DNA from: Streptomyces sp. TS71-3
Lineage (GTDB): Bacteria > Actinomycetota > Actinomycetes > Streptomycetales > Streptomycetaceae
Direction of reading: 5' to 3'
Length of the DNA: 64,000 bases
Assembly: GCF_018327685.1 (NCBI RefSeq)
Contig: NZ_BNEL01000003.1
Location: 558,001-622,000 of the forward strand
Shown here: positions 1 to 9,009 of the stretch, piece by piece
Numbering within the stretch: the first letter of the stretch is position 1
Layout: every line of letters starts with the position of its first letter
Notes under the pieces: model-generated
Told to the model about the DNA's origin: nothing
The model's database searches: none
Seen by the model: only the letters and a program-made list of their open reading frames with translations
Program-made: the position numbers and the translations under genes

Positions 1-1041
1 TCCCTCGACGACAATGGCACGGTCGGTGACCTCTACCACGCCCGTCGCGCCGACGCGTCGCGCCTCTTCGGTGACGGTTGTCGGTTCGGGTTTGTCCCAG
101 GCTGCCTGGCAGCGGGCGATCTGCTCTTCGGGGCAGATGTCGCACAGCTCCCGGATACCGAAGTGGCCGTTGTAGTCGGCCTCGCCATGGGCGTACGCGA
201 CCCCGCAGGAGGTCTTGCGGAACAGGGCACCCCAGGAGTCGCCCTTGTGGAAGGTATCGAGTATGCGCTGCTCGGCGGCCTCGGGCATGATCTTCCGCCG
301 CGCCGTCGCCTCGTACGGCATCGGCAGCCCGTGCGTCTCGTAGTACGCCTTGATCTCGTTGCGGAAGAAGAGTCCGGTGAAAACGGTGGCGTGCGCATGG
401 TGGGACAGTTCCCGAGCACGCTCAAGGTGGGCGTCTGAGTCGTTCAGGCCGGGCACGACCGGTCGCCAGTACAGGACCGTGCGGTACCGCTCGGCGTGCT
501 CGTGCAGGGTACGCAGGCTGCGGGCTGCGATGGCGGAGTCCACCGGCTCGATGGACGGGTTGTCGATGCCTGAGTGGGTGACCAAGACGGTCAGGCGTAA
601 GTGCTGAAAGGAATTGAGCAGTGCACAGTCTTCGGCCGTGGTCCGCCAGCGGGTGATGATCAGGACGTGATTGGTCAGGCCCTGGTCGTCCAGATGGCGC
701 AAGACGGTGAACAGGTGAGGCTTGACCACCGGGAGCATGGGGTCGGTCGCTCGGTTCAGAAGCTGGAGGGGCGTGGTGTGCGGGCGGAAGTACTCGTGGC
801 TGACGAGGGCTGCGACCGCTGCTTCGTCGCTCATCAGCCGCCGCGGGCTCTTCATCCCGAAGTTGTCGAACAGGTGACGTACGCAGTAGCCACACTCCAG
901 GGGACAGCCCACGATCCAGTTCAGGGACAGCCCCGACTTGCGGTACTCGATCACGTCGGCCAGTGCTGGCTTGAGGGCGCCGATCTCGTCCGAGCTGAGA
1001 ATCGGCAGGGCTCGGCGCTGGGACGGAATGGGAGCGGTCAT
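1..1041 (-). CDS. Radical SAM enzyme (partial, runs off left edge)
   Basis: The minus-strand frame opens with ATG at 1041 and has no stop down to base 1, so about 347 codons are visible and the C-terminus lies outside the window. Near the N-terminus the segment GCPLECGYC carries Cys46, Cys50 and Cys53 (CX3CX2C), the ligand set for a radical SAM [4Fe-4S] cluster. Downstream come an LNRATDP segment and a central region that recall the spore-photolyase-like branch of the superfamily, and a further Cys group (SCGVAY, then CDICPEEQIARC) that may bind a second cluster or zinc. Its start overlaps the NDK-like stop by one base (TGATG), so it is the fourth gene of a coupled operon. The substrate is unknown; from the neighbours a nucleotide or nucleoside is the best guess. 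The radical SAM assignment is strong and the subfamily weak. Confidence 0.85.
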   Translation of the reverse strand, partial: MTAPIPSQRRALPILSSDEIGALKPALADVIEYRKSGLSLNWIVGCPLECGYCVRHLFDNFGMKSPRRLMSDEAAVAALVSHEYFRPHTTPLQLLNRATDPMLPVVKPHLFTVLRHLDDQGLTNHVLIITRWRTTAEDCALLNSFQHLRLTVLVTHSGIDNPSIEPVDSAIAARSLRTLHEHAERYRTVLYWRPVVPGLNDSDAHLERARELSHHAHATVFTGLFFRNEIKAYYETHGLPMPYEATARRKIMPEAAEQRILDTFHKGDSWGALFRKTSCGVAYAHGEADYNGHFGIRELCDICPEEQIARCQAAWDKPEPTTVTEEARRVGATGVVEVTDRAIVVEG

Positions 1042-1607
1042 CAGTCCTCCAGGGAAGTAGGGCTCTCGTGTGCCGTCTTCGGGACGATCAGGTCGCTTTG
1101 GCGGGCGCCGTACCAGGTGCCGAAGTCGCGGCACGCCGCGCCGGGATCATCCGAGGTGTGCACGAGGTTGTTCACAAGGCGGCGTTCAGTGAGCGCGGCG
1201 TCATGGCTGTCGCGTCCGAGGTCGCCACGGATGGTGCCGGGGCGGGCACGTGATGGGTCCCAGTGGCCAAGGAGGCTGCGCAGCCGAACGGAGATGCCGG
1301 CTGGGCCGGAGGCGAGGGCGACGGTAACCGTCCGGCCGACGTACAGCTCATCGAGGGCGCGGGGGATATCCCGGTCGGCGAACCAGTCGCGATCGACGAG
1401 TAGGTCCCCATAGTGCACGTGGATCTGCCATGCGGCCACGGTCACGTCTTGGCGTCCGAGGATCGTCACGTCAGGCAGGGTGAGGCGCTTGAGGATGGTG
1501 GACACGAGCCCGCGTTGCTGGGCGTCGGGCTTGCAGAGAATGATCGACCAACGATTCCAGTCGACGCCGTCCACCACGGCGCCGCTGACGGAGGGTTTGC
1601 GCTTCAT
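1041..1607 (-). CDS. Nucleoside-diphosphate-kinase-like protein
   Basis: A protein of 188 residues, longer than the usual 136-150 of NDK. NDK signatures are visible in order: ILCKPDAQQRGLV (phosphate-binding Lys), ISVRLRSLLG, PGTIRGDLG (conserved Thr/Arg) and NLVHTSDD, in which His occupies the phosphohistidine position (NVIHGSD in classical enzymes). A linker of about 12 residues separates PGTIRGD from the catalytic His, and there is a 20-residue N-terminal extension. NDK normally phosphorylates NDPs to NTPs; with the nucleophile and Lys kept, activity is possible, perhaps on a modified base nucleotide. The gene overlaps the thymidylate-synthase-like gene by 4 nt upstream and the radical SAM gene by 1 nt downstream. 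It is unlikely to be the housekeeping ndk, because of its divergence and context. Confidence 0.82.
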   Translation of the reverse strand: MKRKPSVSGAVVDGVDWNRWSIILCKPDAQQRGLVSTILKRLTLPDVTILGRQDVTVAAWQIHVHYGDLLVDRDWFADRDIPRALDELYVGRTVTVALASGPAGISVRLRSLLGHWDPSRARPGTIRGDLGRDSHDAALTERRLVNNLVHTSDDPGAACRDFGTWYGARQSDLIVPKTAHESPTSLED

Positions 1608-2617
1608 CGGCTCTCACCGCCGTGAGTAGAGCAGGCCGGCCAGCGGTGGGAAACGAGCCACTGTAAGCCGGGATCGAGTGCCTGGAGGATGCCGCTGGCC
1701 ACTCTTTCGACCTGGTCGTGCTGAAGCTGGCGGTAGGCCTCGAACAGCAGCAGGACTTGCTGCCAGTACGGCTCAAACCCAAGGCTCGCGATGTCATGAG
1801 CGCTGTAGTGGGCCTGGTTTGTACGCAGGGCATCCTCATGGTGGAGCAGACGGGTCACGGTCGCGGCAGTGGTCGTCGTCGGCATCGCCGGGAACGGAAA
1901 CCGAAGCGCGGACCCACGAGTGGCAACCTCGTGCAGCACGCGCCGAACACGGGAGGTGTTCCGTTTGTTGACGTGGGCCGAGCCGATGAAGTGAATGTAC
2001 GTGCCCAGCTCCAGACCTAGCTGGATGGCGGCATACTCCTGAAGCATCGTGAAGGAGAACACGTCGGACAGCAGTCCACCGTCAAGATCGTTGGCTCGCA
2101 TGTTGCACACCATGTGCAACCGTCCGTCTCGCGGGAGAAGATGGAGTCCGGCCAGGCATGCCACGTCGGGGTTGTCGCTGATGGCCAGCTCCGCCACGGA
2201 GAAGACCGGCAGATAACCACGCTTGGAGTCAGTCTCGGTGCGCAGCAGTTCCAGGACTCGATCGAAGGGCGAGACTGCGTCGGCCGGTGCTGTGTTGAAA
2301 AGACTGTGGCCGTACGCGGATCCCCCGAGATGGAGGTCGTCGGCAGAGCTGGACCTCATGGAGGGTGCGTAGTAGCCGATCATGGCCAGGTCCCGACGCC
2401 CCGCGAGGTGCCACAAGGTTTCGGCGAATTGGAAGACAGGGTTGATCTGGCGCTGGGCCAGATAGGGCAGTCGTTGGCGAGGATCGACCAGATGGAAGCC
2501 CACGCCGATCACCTCGCGCGCGTCATTGCCGCGCGAGGTGATGTGATGTTCATAATCCTCGGTCGCTAGCTTGAGCAGCGCAAGGTAGGCGTCCTCAAAA
2601 CTGTTGAACATTGGCAT
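1604..2617 (-). CDS. Thymidylate-synthase-fold nucleotide C5-(hydroxy)methylase-like protein
   Basis: ThyA-family fold. The catalytic Cys region reads NPDVACLAGLHLLPRDG, followed by VCNMRANDLDGGLLSDVFSF (counterpart of the ThyA stretch that ends in the Asn contacting the base) and LGLELGTYIHFIGSAHV (counterpart of GLELGEFVH.IGDAHIY). The N-terminal half contains LAGRRDLAMIGYYAP. ThyA enzymes methylate dUMP with methylene-tetrahydrofolate; family relatives in nucleoside-antibiotic and phage pathways (MilA- or gp42-type) hydroxymethylate CMP or dCMP. The divergence and context favour such a specialised role over housekeeping dTMP synthesis. The frame is open to an ATG at 2689 that overlaps the oxygenase stop (ATGA), adding 24 residues. 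I prefer 2617 or 2611 because the protein resembles family N-termini from MPMFNSFEDAY and an AAGGA lies just upstream of 2611. Confidence 0.85.
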   Translation of the reverse strand: MPMFNSFEDAYLALLKLATEDYEHHITSRGNDAREVIGVGFHLVDPRQRLPYLAQRQINPVFQFAETLWHLAGRRDLAMIGYYAPSMRSSSADDLHLGGSAYGHSLFNTAPADAVSPFDRVLELLRTETDSKRGYLPVFSVAELAISDNPDVACLAGLHLLPRDGRLHMVCNMRANDLDGGLLSDVFSFTMLQEYAAIQLGLELGTYIHFIGSAHVNKRNTSRVRRVLHEVATRGSALRFPFPAMPTTTTAATVTRLLHHEDALRTNQAHYSAHDIASLGFEPYWQQVLLLFEAYRQLQHDQVERVASGILQALDPGLQWLVSHRWPACSTHGGESR

Positions 2618-2685
2618 CCTTGGCAATGAACACCTTCCAGATAGTTTTCCGCTGAGGGGAGCGCAAAGTGGTGCACCTACGCGCG

Positions 2686-3486
2686 TCATCCCGCCTCTGT
2701 AAATACGGGTCGGGGGACGGGCGATCGGGCGGGCATAAACCCCCGGGGCATCGGGAAACGGGGATATCCTAGGGCGCGCCAGCAGAGCCGATCTCCGACG
2801 AAAGCACGCCGTCCGTGCAGCCAGCGTTCGTTGTCCAGGAGGTATCCCTGGCCGGGCGCCAGGGCCAGCGAAATCTGATGTTGTACAGCCGTGGCCCGCA
2901 GCAGAGGGACGTACGGTTCAACGGTCGGGGTCCAGCGCGCGAGTCCATCGAGGCGCAGACGAACGGACACCCGATGGTCTCGGTGGATGGTGAAGACCTC
3001 CGCTGCCTGACCGTCTCCATCTCCGAAGTAGGTCGTGCGTGGCTGGGCCAGTGCCTGCGCGGCCTCACGATCGCCTGTGATCAGCTGGGTGTGCACCGCT
3101 TTGCCATCCGTGAGCAGGCATTCTCCGCCCTGGTCGGCGGCCTTCCCGCACACTAGGAGTACCAGACGGGGCGGATCGGGTGTGCCGGAGCGATCGGTGT
3201 GCAGCGCGAGTTCGCCGTCTCCGAACCCGGCGAAGCCCTCTCGGTGAGCGTGGCGCCCGGTGTCGCGGATGGCGGTGAGCCCGTCCGAGTCGCTGTCACG
3301 GTGCCGCGCCAGATCCATGATCCGGGCGGCGAACGCGAGCACCGCGGAGCGCGAGGTGAGCCCGTCGAGGCTGACCAAGCCCACATCCCGCAGCCGAGCT
3401 GCGATCGCCGCTTCCTCTGCCATCGTCGTGAGGTCGATGCGGTAGCGCGCGAACTCACGGACGTAGGGCTGGCGTGCTCGACGCAT
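2686..3486 (-). CDS. TauD/clavaminate-synthase-like 2-oxoglutarate Fe(II) dioxygenase
   Basis: A protein of about 266 residues, normal for the family. The HxD iron motif is in ELALHTDRSG; the distal iron His and the 2-oxoglutarate-binding Arg sit in LLDNERWLHGRRAF and GDRLCWRAL. Such enzymes hydroxylate, desaturate or cyclise small molecules. It is the first gene of the minus-strand operon and faces the NUDIX gene across a 170-bp gap that must hold both promoters. A GGGAG lies about 8 nt before the ATG at 3486; a GTG one codon upstream (3489) is the alternative start. The substrate is not deducible from sequence; being co-transcribed with pyrimidine-nucleotide-type enzymes suggests oxidation of a nucleoside or a modified base. 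Confidence 0.85.
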   Translation of the reverse strand: MRRARQPYVREFARYRIDLTTMAEEAAIAARLRDVGLVSLDGLTSRSAVLAFAARIMDLARHRDSDSDGLTAIRDTGRHAHREGFAGFGDGELALHTDRSGTPDPPRLVLLVCGKAADQGGECLLTDGKAVHTQLITGDREAAQALAQPRTTYFGDGDGQAAEVFTIHRDHRVSVRLRLDGLARWTPTVEPYVPLLRATAVQHQISLALAPGQGYLLDNERWLHGRRAFVGDRLCWRALGYPRFPMPRGFMPARSPVPRPVFTEAG

Positions 3487-3655
3487 CACGGATCTCCCTC
3501 TCGGCGATGTGGGTATCCACTGTTCGGAATTGATGGATCTGAAGTACAGCGACAGATTGTCGACTCGACCAATTCACCCATTTCAGGCTTCTGATGCTGG
3601 GAGGCGTGGTACGTTCCGACCTTCTGACCGCCTTCGGTGCGATGAAAGGAGAACG
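3487..3655. promoter_or_regulatory. Divergent promoter region of the nucleotide locus
   Basis: This gap separates the minus-strand oxygenase operon from the NUDIX/XRE pair and is clearly AT-richer than the surrounding genes. An imperfect palindrome occupies 3557-3572 (TTGTCGA/TCGACCAA), a possible operator for the XRE protein encoded two genes downstream. Promoter boxes could not be assigned with confidence. Confidence 0.4.
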
Positions 3656-4075
3656 ATGGTGTACTCGCCCCCGACCTGGCCTGTCTCCGTCAAAGGTGTG
3701 GCGTTGGACAGCCGGCGGCGCGTACTGCTGTTGAAGAACGAGCGGGAGGAGTGGGAGCTACCTGGCGGCAGGCTCGAACCCAGCGACCCAACGCCGAAGT
3801 CAGCCGTGGAAAGGGAGATTGAGGAGGAGACCGGCTGGGCGGTGAAGTCAGGCCCTCTCCTGGACGTCTGGATCTATCAGCCGCTGCCGGCGACCATGCC
3901 CGATCGGCGCGTTGTCATCGTCACATACGGCTGCAACGTCACCACTCCGGACATGGAGCCGGTGATAAGTCACGAGCACAAGCAACTCGGCATGTTCACC
4001 GCCGATGAAGTATCCCGGCTGACCATGCCCGAGGGGTACAAACAGTCCATCGCCACCTGGTACGAGCGGATGTGA
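3656..4075 (+). CDS. NUDIX hydrolase
   Basis: A protein of 139 residues. The NUDIX box reads GGRLEPSDPTPKSAVE then REIEEETGW: the REUxEExGU core is intact, but the canonical upstream Glu is replaced by SD with one extra residue before the REIEEETG helix. NUDIX enzymes cleave nucleoside diphosphates linked to another moiety, or (d)NTPs; a house-cleaning or pathway role on modified nucleotides would fit the divergent operon. The start at 3656 is chosen because AAAGGAG precedes it; the frame is open for 49 more codons upstream, but those look non-coding. Only 6 bases separate it from the XRE regulator gene. Confidence 0.88.
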   Translation: MVYSPPTWPVSVKGVALDSRRRVLLLKNEREEWELPGGRLEPSDPTPKSAVEREIEEETGWAVKSGPLLDVWIYQPLPATMPDRRVVIVTYGCNVTTPDMEPVISHEHKQLGMFTADEVSRLTMPEGYKQSIATWYERM

Positions 4076-4081
4076 CCAGCC

Positions 4082-5245
4082 ATGGCGAGTCGGGAAGTGG
4101 CAGGTCGCTCGCAGCACGCCCTGTGGCATTGGGCCACCCCGCAGGCCGGGGCGGTCCTCGCCACTCGCGACCTCGGCACGATCCTGCGCTTCCACCGCAC
4201 CGTGCACGGCCTGAACCAGACCGAACTCGGTCAACTCCTCGGCTACGACAAGACCTATGTCTCGCTCCTGGAGCTGGGTAAACGCAGCATCGATGACATC
4301 GGTTCTCGTCGGCATATCGCCGCGGCGCTGCGCCTTCCACCCCATGTTCTCGGTGTCACCGACTCCGCCGACATCGACCACCAGTCCATGCTGCAATTCG
4401 GCGAGTCGGCGGTCCGACTCGCCGAGATCGCCCGCCAGACCGGGCATGCCTCCGAAGCCGTCGCGGAACTGTGGCCCCTCGTCGCCCGGCTGGAAGCAGG
4501 CATGGAGAACGGGCACACCGAGCGGGAGGTTCTGAGTCTCCTCGCCCGCGCACGCGTCGGACTCGGAGTCGCTCTGGGCAACGTCCTGCCCGAGGAACGC
4601 CTGAGCACCGCCGCGCACTGGACCGCCAAGGGCATCGGGATCGCCCGATATTTCGAGGATCCCGCTTTCACCTCATACGTGCTGCGCATGCACGGCAACG
4701 AATTGCGTAAAGCAGGCATCCTGGGAGCCGCTGTCGATCGACTTCTGCGCGCAGTGGCCCTTGCACCCGACCAGGCAGCCCGCGCCGCCGCTCTCCCCCT
4801 CCTCGCCCGCGCCGCCGGGGCCCTCCGCCACCGTGAACTGTTCGACAGCGTGATACGCGAGACTGACCGACTTCTCGAACAGGTTGAACACACGTCACTG
4901 TTCAATCCCTGCGCCATGCACGAGATCCGGCTGCGGGGGCTTATCTCAACCGAGAGAACAGCCGTTGCCATTCGACTGGTTCAAAATGGCAGCCCTCCAC
5001 CGACCACCACCGTCGCACCGCAATGGCGTGTGATCGAACTCATTACCGTGGCCCAGGTGCTTATCACCGCCAATGACTGCGATGGCGCCGTAGAGTCTCT
5101 ACGCACCGCCATCGAGGAGGCGGTGCGCCAACGGCTTCCGCACCAGTTGCAGCGCATCATACGGGCGGCGCAGAGTCGGCTGCCGGAAATCAGCGAAGCC
5201 GCAAGCCTTGCATTGGACCGGATGCGGCTAGAAATGGCCGCCTAA
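4082..5245 (+). CDS. XRE-family HTH regulator with C-terminal TPR-like domain
   Basis: A protein of 387 residues. An XRE/Cro-like helix-turn-helix lies at about residues 20-75 ([20 protein letters not shown] then [14 protein letters not shown]). It is followed by an Ala/Leu/Arg-rich helical repeat region of about 300 residues resembling the TPR-like sensor half of actinobacterial XRE-TPR regulators. It follows the NUDIX gene by 6 nt and so is probably co-transcribed with it. The natural target is the divergent promoter at 3487-3655; this is inference from position. The ligand or peptide sensed by the C-terminal domain is unknown. Confidence 0.8.
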   Translation: MASREVAGRSQHALWHWATPQAGAVLATRDLGTILRFHRTVHGLNQTELGQLLGYDKTYVSLLELGKRSIDDIGSRRHIAAALRLPPHVLGVTDSADIDHQSMLQFGESAVRLAEIARQTGHASEAVAELWPLVARLEAGMENGHTEREVLSLLARARVGLGVALGNVLPEERLSTAAHWTAKGIGIARYFEDPAFTSYVLRMHGNELRKAGILGAAVDRLLRAVALAPDQAARAAALPLLARAAGALRHRELFDSVIRETDRLLEQVEHTSLFNPCAMHEIRLRGLISTERTAVAIRLVQNGSPPPTTTVAPQWRVIELITVAQVLITANDCDGAVESLRTAIEEAVRQRLPHQLQRIIRAAQSRLPEISEAASLALDRMRLEMAA

Positions 5246-5583
5246 CCTGACGTGGCGGCGTTAGACAATCCTTCACACTATGTCTTCTATAAGGGGTTCG
5301 GTGTTGCAAGGCTGCCACGAAACAGCCTGATAGACATGCGAAGGCTCCGAGTGCTCGAATATCAGACAAAGCCCGCAAGCCGTCCATGCAATTCCCATAA
5401 CGAGCCATGCACCTATGCTCCGGCTCTTCCCTGCACGCGAGGATGACGTCGTGCGCACGCGTGTGCCCCTACCGCTCAAACGATCATGAGGGACGCACTG
5501 TACCAGGAGTCACGGGCGATCACCGAACGTGTCCAATATCGTATATTTTATGTCTGGCAGTGCCGTTTTACACGTCTGGTGTG
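5246..5583. other. Intergenic region between convergent genes
   Basis: 338 bases between the XRE gene and the 3' end of the AfsR-like gene. It is AT-richer than the rest, with a notable pocket at about 5535-5560. No supported gene, RNA or clear terminator hairpin was seen. Confidence 0.5.
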
Positions 5584-8500
5584 CTACTCACCCCGTGCCG
5601 CGCGTACAGCTCCCGCGCGCAAGCGGAGCCGCTGCGCCTCCTCCGGGTTGTCCACGGTCATGGAGTCGCCGGCCCGCTCAAGTAAGTTCAGCGCATCCGA
5701 GGAGCGGCCCAGCGCTAAATACACGTCCGCAAGGACCTCGCGCACCCGAGCGTATTCACCAACGTCATTGGTCCGTTCCGCGAGCATGGCGGCGGCACGG
5801 AGGTTCCGTCCGGCTACGTCCAGCCGACCCGTGCGAAGATCAATGTATCCGAGCCCACGATGCGCCATCGTCTCCTCGCGCAAAGCCCCGATCTCATGAG
5901 CAATCTTAAGGGCAGCCTCGTGGCACTCGCGTGCTTCCTCGAACCTCCCGAGCTCACCGAACGACTCACCCATTCCGTTCAATGTGTTCGCCTGGTTCTT
6001 TACATCACCCAGCACCCTAAAGGAACTGAGGGCATCTCTGTGTAGCGAAATCGCCGCTACTGCATCTCCGGATTCCTTGAGGAGATCGGCAAGACTGGTA
6101 TGAGTAGAAGCCAGCTCTTGCCTGCTGCCAGACGCCTGAAGAAGAGGGATTGCCTCTTCGAACATTTCACGCGCCAAGCCGGTATTGTGATTGGCCGCAG
6201 AAAGCGCTCCGGCATTGCTTAAAGCCCTGCCGAGCCTCCGACCGTCACCAGCCTCACGGAATCCCTCAATAGCCTTTCGGAAGTACTCAGAAGCGCTTGG
6301 CGAATCCCCTAAATGCACCTTCACAAGTGCCAGATTGTTTTCAATTCTGGCACTCGTCCACCTGTCAGACGATTTCCTACTCAGTTGGTAAGCGGCCTCG
6401 AGCAGTGGGAGACTTCGGCGATACTCACCGATCTGCCACTGCACCAGCCACACGGCAAGCAGCGCCTCTACTTCAGCTTCCTTGTCACCACCATCACGTG
6501 CCAACTGCAGGCTTTCGTCAGCCGTTCCGGCAGCTTCCGCGTACTCTCCCAGGTGTGCGTGGCTCGCGCTCAACGCAAGAAGTGAGCGGCTCAAAGCGGC
6601 GGAGTGATCCTCCCGCCGCCAGTATTCCGCGGATGCGGCAGAAACCTCCTTCGCCTCAATCCAATGCCCCTCGGCTTCGAGGAAGGAGGCCATGTATTGA
6701 CCAAGCAACGCAGCACGATCTTGAGCGCCATGAGTGCGAGCATGCAGTTCGGAACCGAGCAGAGCCTGACGCTCTGCCTCGAACCATGCTCTGGCGGCAG
6801 TGACTGACGCCTCGAATGGCAACTGCTCCACCTCGGGAAGGTCGTAACCGACACTAAGTGCCGTGCTGTGCGGATAGGCCAACCGGTCGGCCCGTTGTGC
6901 TGCACCGATATAGAAGAGCGTCAAGCGGGTCATGGCGCGGGTGCGCTCGTCCGCGCTGTCCTCCGAATGGAGCAGCAAGGAGGCATACTCGCCGAGAAGA
7001 TCATGGAACCGATACCTGTTGGCCGCCACCTCCTGCAAGAGACTGCTGGACAGAAGAGCCTCCACCAGTCGTTCCGCCCGCGGCAACGAGAGATCCAGAA
7101 GTGCCGCCGCCGCTTCGGCCGAGAAGCCGGAGCCGGGGTGCAGGCTCAGCAGGCGGAAGCCACGGCTCTCGTCCGGGCCCAAGGAGCGGTAGGACATGGA
7201 GAACACGCGGAGTACGCCGCCCCTCTGGTCGCCCAAGTCGCGGAGTTCGTCCAGGCGACCGGGACTGCGCGACAGGAGTTTCGTGAGAGTGCCGAGTTCC
7301 CAGGTGGGACGCCCGCGGAACCGCATGGCGGCCAGTTCGACAGCTAACGGAAGATAGCCACAAAGACGAACAATACGCGCAGCTTCTCCTACATCTCGCG
7401 CCCGTTCCTCCCCGGCCAGTCGCCGGAACAGCACGATCGCGGTCTTCTGCGGCAGCGCTTCCAACCTCAAGGTGTGGGCATCCGCCAGCCCTGCCAGATA
7501 TCGCCGGCTGGTGATCACCATGGCTGATGCCGACTCCCCCGGCAGCATCGGCGTTACCTGTTCCGCATCGGCCGCATCGTCCAAGACGATCACGCAACGA
7601 CGCGAAGCGAGCATGGCCCGCCACATGGCAGCGCACTCGTCGACGTCCACAGGAACGGATTCGGCCGGGGCCCCGAGCGCACGCAGCAGAATGCCGAGCG
7701 CGGTCTCCGGCCTGAGCGGGTCCTTTGAACCGTCGTGGCCTCGGAGATCGACGTACAGTTCGCCCGACGGGAACTCTCCGGACAGCTGTGCCGCAGCGCT
7801 TATGGCCAAGGCCGTCTTCCCCACTCCCGGCATCCCGGAGACCGTCGCGAGTCTCCCGGGCGCTCGCCTGCCGGAAGTGACGCGCAGGACCTCGGTGAGC
7901 TGGTGCAGTTCCGACTGGCGTCCTTCAAGAACGGTTTGCCGGGGCAGCATCTTGGGCCGGGGCACATTCGGCGTCTCTGCTTCGCTGTCCCGCGATGTTT
8001 CCTCTCCCTTCGGTGACTGCTCGGCGCCCACCGCCCTTGCCGTTTCACCACCGCCGGTGTCGCCGGATGCGGACGTGCCCAGCCCGCTCCTCCGTGTAGG
8101 GGCGACTGAGCCCTCTGTCGATGCCGAACCCGGGGTCCGCTGTTGAGCCGAGATGATCGATGGCCCAGAAGACGCTCCCGGAACCATCTCGTGCACCATC
8201 TGCCGCACCGGACGCCCAGCGACGACACCCTCGTAGACGCGGGCAAGAGCAGCACCGGGTTCGGCGCCATGCTGCGATCGCAGCCACTGATTGAGGCGTT
8301 GGTAGAGGCGCACGGCCTCGCTGTGCCGATCACTTCCGTAGCAGGCGAGCATGAGATAACTGGCGAGTTGCTCATCCGACGGGTTCTTCTCAACCAGTTC
8401 GGATAGCTCCGACACGAGGGTCTCGAAGTGGCCGAGACGCAGTGCAGCAGCGCTTGAAGTCACCATCGCCCCCAGGTACTCCGCTCGCAGCATCCTGCGC

Positions 8501-9009
8501 ACCCGCGTGGGCCAGACCCCGGGCAGACCGGCGAGCGGCTCACCGCGCCACAGTGCCCGTGCTTGTGCGAGAAGTTCGACGGTGCCCTGGTCGTCGCCTT
8601 TGGCCGACGTCAACCGTGCCTGCTCGCACCGTAGCCTGAAGCGGTGCCAATCGACGGATTCGGGCGCGGCCAGCAGCGTGTAGGTATGCGCACGGGTGTC
8701 GATGGTCGGCACGTTCCTGCTGGGCACGTTGGTGCCCTCTCCCCCAGCGTCGGGCGCGGCTGGTGTGGTCCATCCCGCTTCCGCCGCTTCGCGTAACTGC
8801 CGCCGGGCGCGGGAGACATGGGAGTACAGGAGGTCTTTGTTCTGGGGTGGATCGCCGTCCCAGAGCCGTTCCATCAAGGTGTCCCGGGAGATCGGCCGAC
8901 CGACCTCCAACGCCAGGGCAGCCACGAGGCAACGCACCTTATCGGAAGTCAGTTCGAATACGTGGCCCCCCACAGTCAGCTCCACCGGACCGAGCAGCAG
9001 GATTTCCAT
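5584..9009 (-). CDS. AfsR/SARP-family transcriptional regulator (winged helix-BTAD-NB-ARC-TPR)
   Basis: A protein of 1141 residues, somewhat longer than AfsR (about 990). Residues 1-90 form an OmpR-type winged helix (SRDTLMERLWDGDPP, LLYSHVSRARRQL). BTAD follows at about 110-265, then a Ser/Gly/Glu-rich linker (275-355), then NB-ARC with Walker A GMPGVGKT at 392-399 and VIVLDDA as Walker B. A long C-terminal TPR array contains repeats such as ALSNAGALSAANHNTG and LNGMGESFGELGRFEEA. SARP regulators activate secondary-metabolite genes, with ATP/ADP state and TPR contacts gating DNA binding. The nearest candidate targets are the nucleotide operon or the divergent STAND gene. The gene has visibly lower GC in its TPR half than the neighbours on its right, consistent with the left end being an acquired island. 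Confidence 0.92.
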   Translation of the reverse strand: MEILLLGPVELTVGGHVFELTSDKVRCLVAALALEVGRPISRDTLMERLWDGDPPQNKDLLYSHVSRARRQLREAAEAGWTTPAAPDAGGEGTNVPSRNVPTIDTRAHTYTLLAAPESVDWHRFRLRCEQARLTSAKGDDQGTVELLAQARALWRGEPLAGLPGVWPTRVRRMLRAEYLGAMVTSSAAALRLGHFETLVSELSELVEKNPSDEQLASYLMLACYGSDRHSEAVRLYQRLNQWLRSQHGAEPGAALARVYEGVVAGRPVRQMVHEMVPGASSGPSIISAQQRTPGSASTEGSVAPTRRSGLGTSASGDTGGGETARAVGAEQSPKGEETSRDSEAETPNVPRPKMLPRQTVLEGRQSELHQLTEVLRVTSGRRAPGRLATVSGMPGVGKTALAISAAAQLSGEFPSGELYVDLRGHDGSKDPLRPETALGILLRALGAPAESVPVDVDECAAMWRAMLASRRCVIVLDDAADAEQVTPMLPGESASAMVITSRRYLAGLADAHTLRLEALPQKTAIVLFRRLAGEERARDVGEAARIVRLCGYLPLAVELAAMRFRGRPTWELGTLTKLLSRSPGRLDELRDLGDQRGGVLRVFSMSYRSLGPDESRGFRLLSLHPGSGFSAEAAAALLDLSLPRAERLVEALLSSSLLQEVAANRYRFHDLLGEYASLLLHSEDSADERTRAMTRLTLFYIGAAQRADRLAYPHSTALSVGYDLPEVEQLPFEASVTAARAWFEAERQALLGSELHARTHGAQDRAALLGQYMASFLEAEGHWIEAKEVSAASAEYWRREDHSAALSRSLLALSASHAHLGEYAEAAGTADESLQLARDGGDKEAEVEALLAVWLVQWQIGEYRRSLPLLEAAYQLSRKSSDRWTSARIENNLALVKVHLGDSPSASEYFRKAIEGFREAGDGRRLGRALSNAGALSAANHNTGLAREMFEEAIPLLQASGSRQELASTHTSLADLLKESGDAVAAISLHRDALSSFRVLGDVKNQANTLNGMGESFGELGRFEEARECHEAALKIAHEIGALREETMAHRGLGYIDLRTGRLDVAGRNLRAAAMLAERTNDVGEYARVREVLADVYLALGRSSDALNLLERAGDSMTVDNPEEAQRLRLRAGAVRAARGE

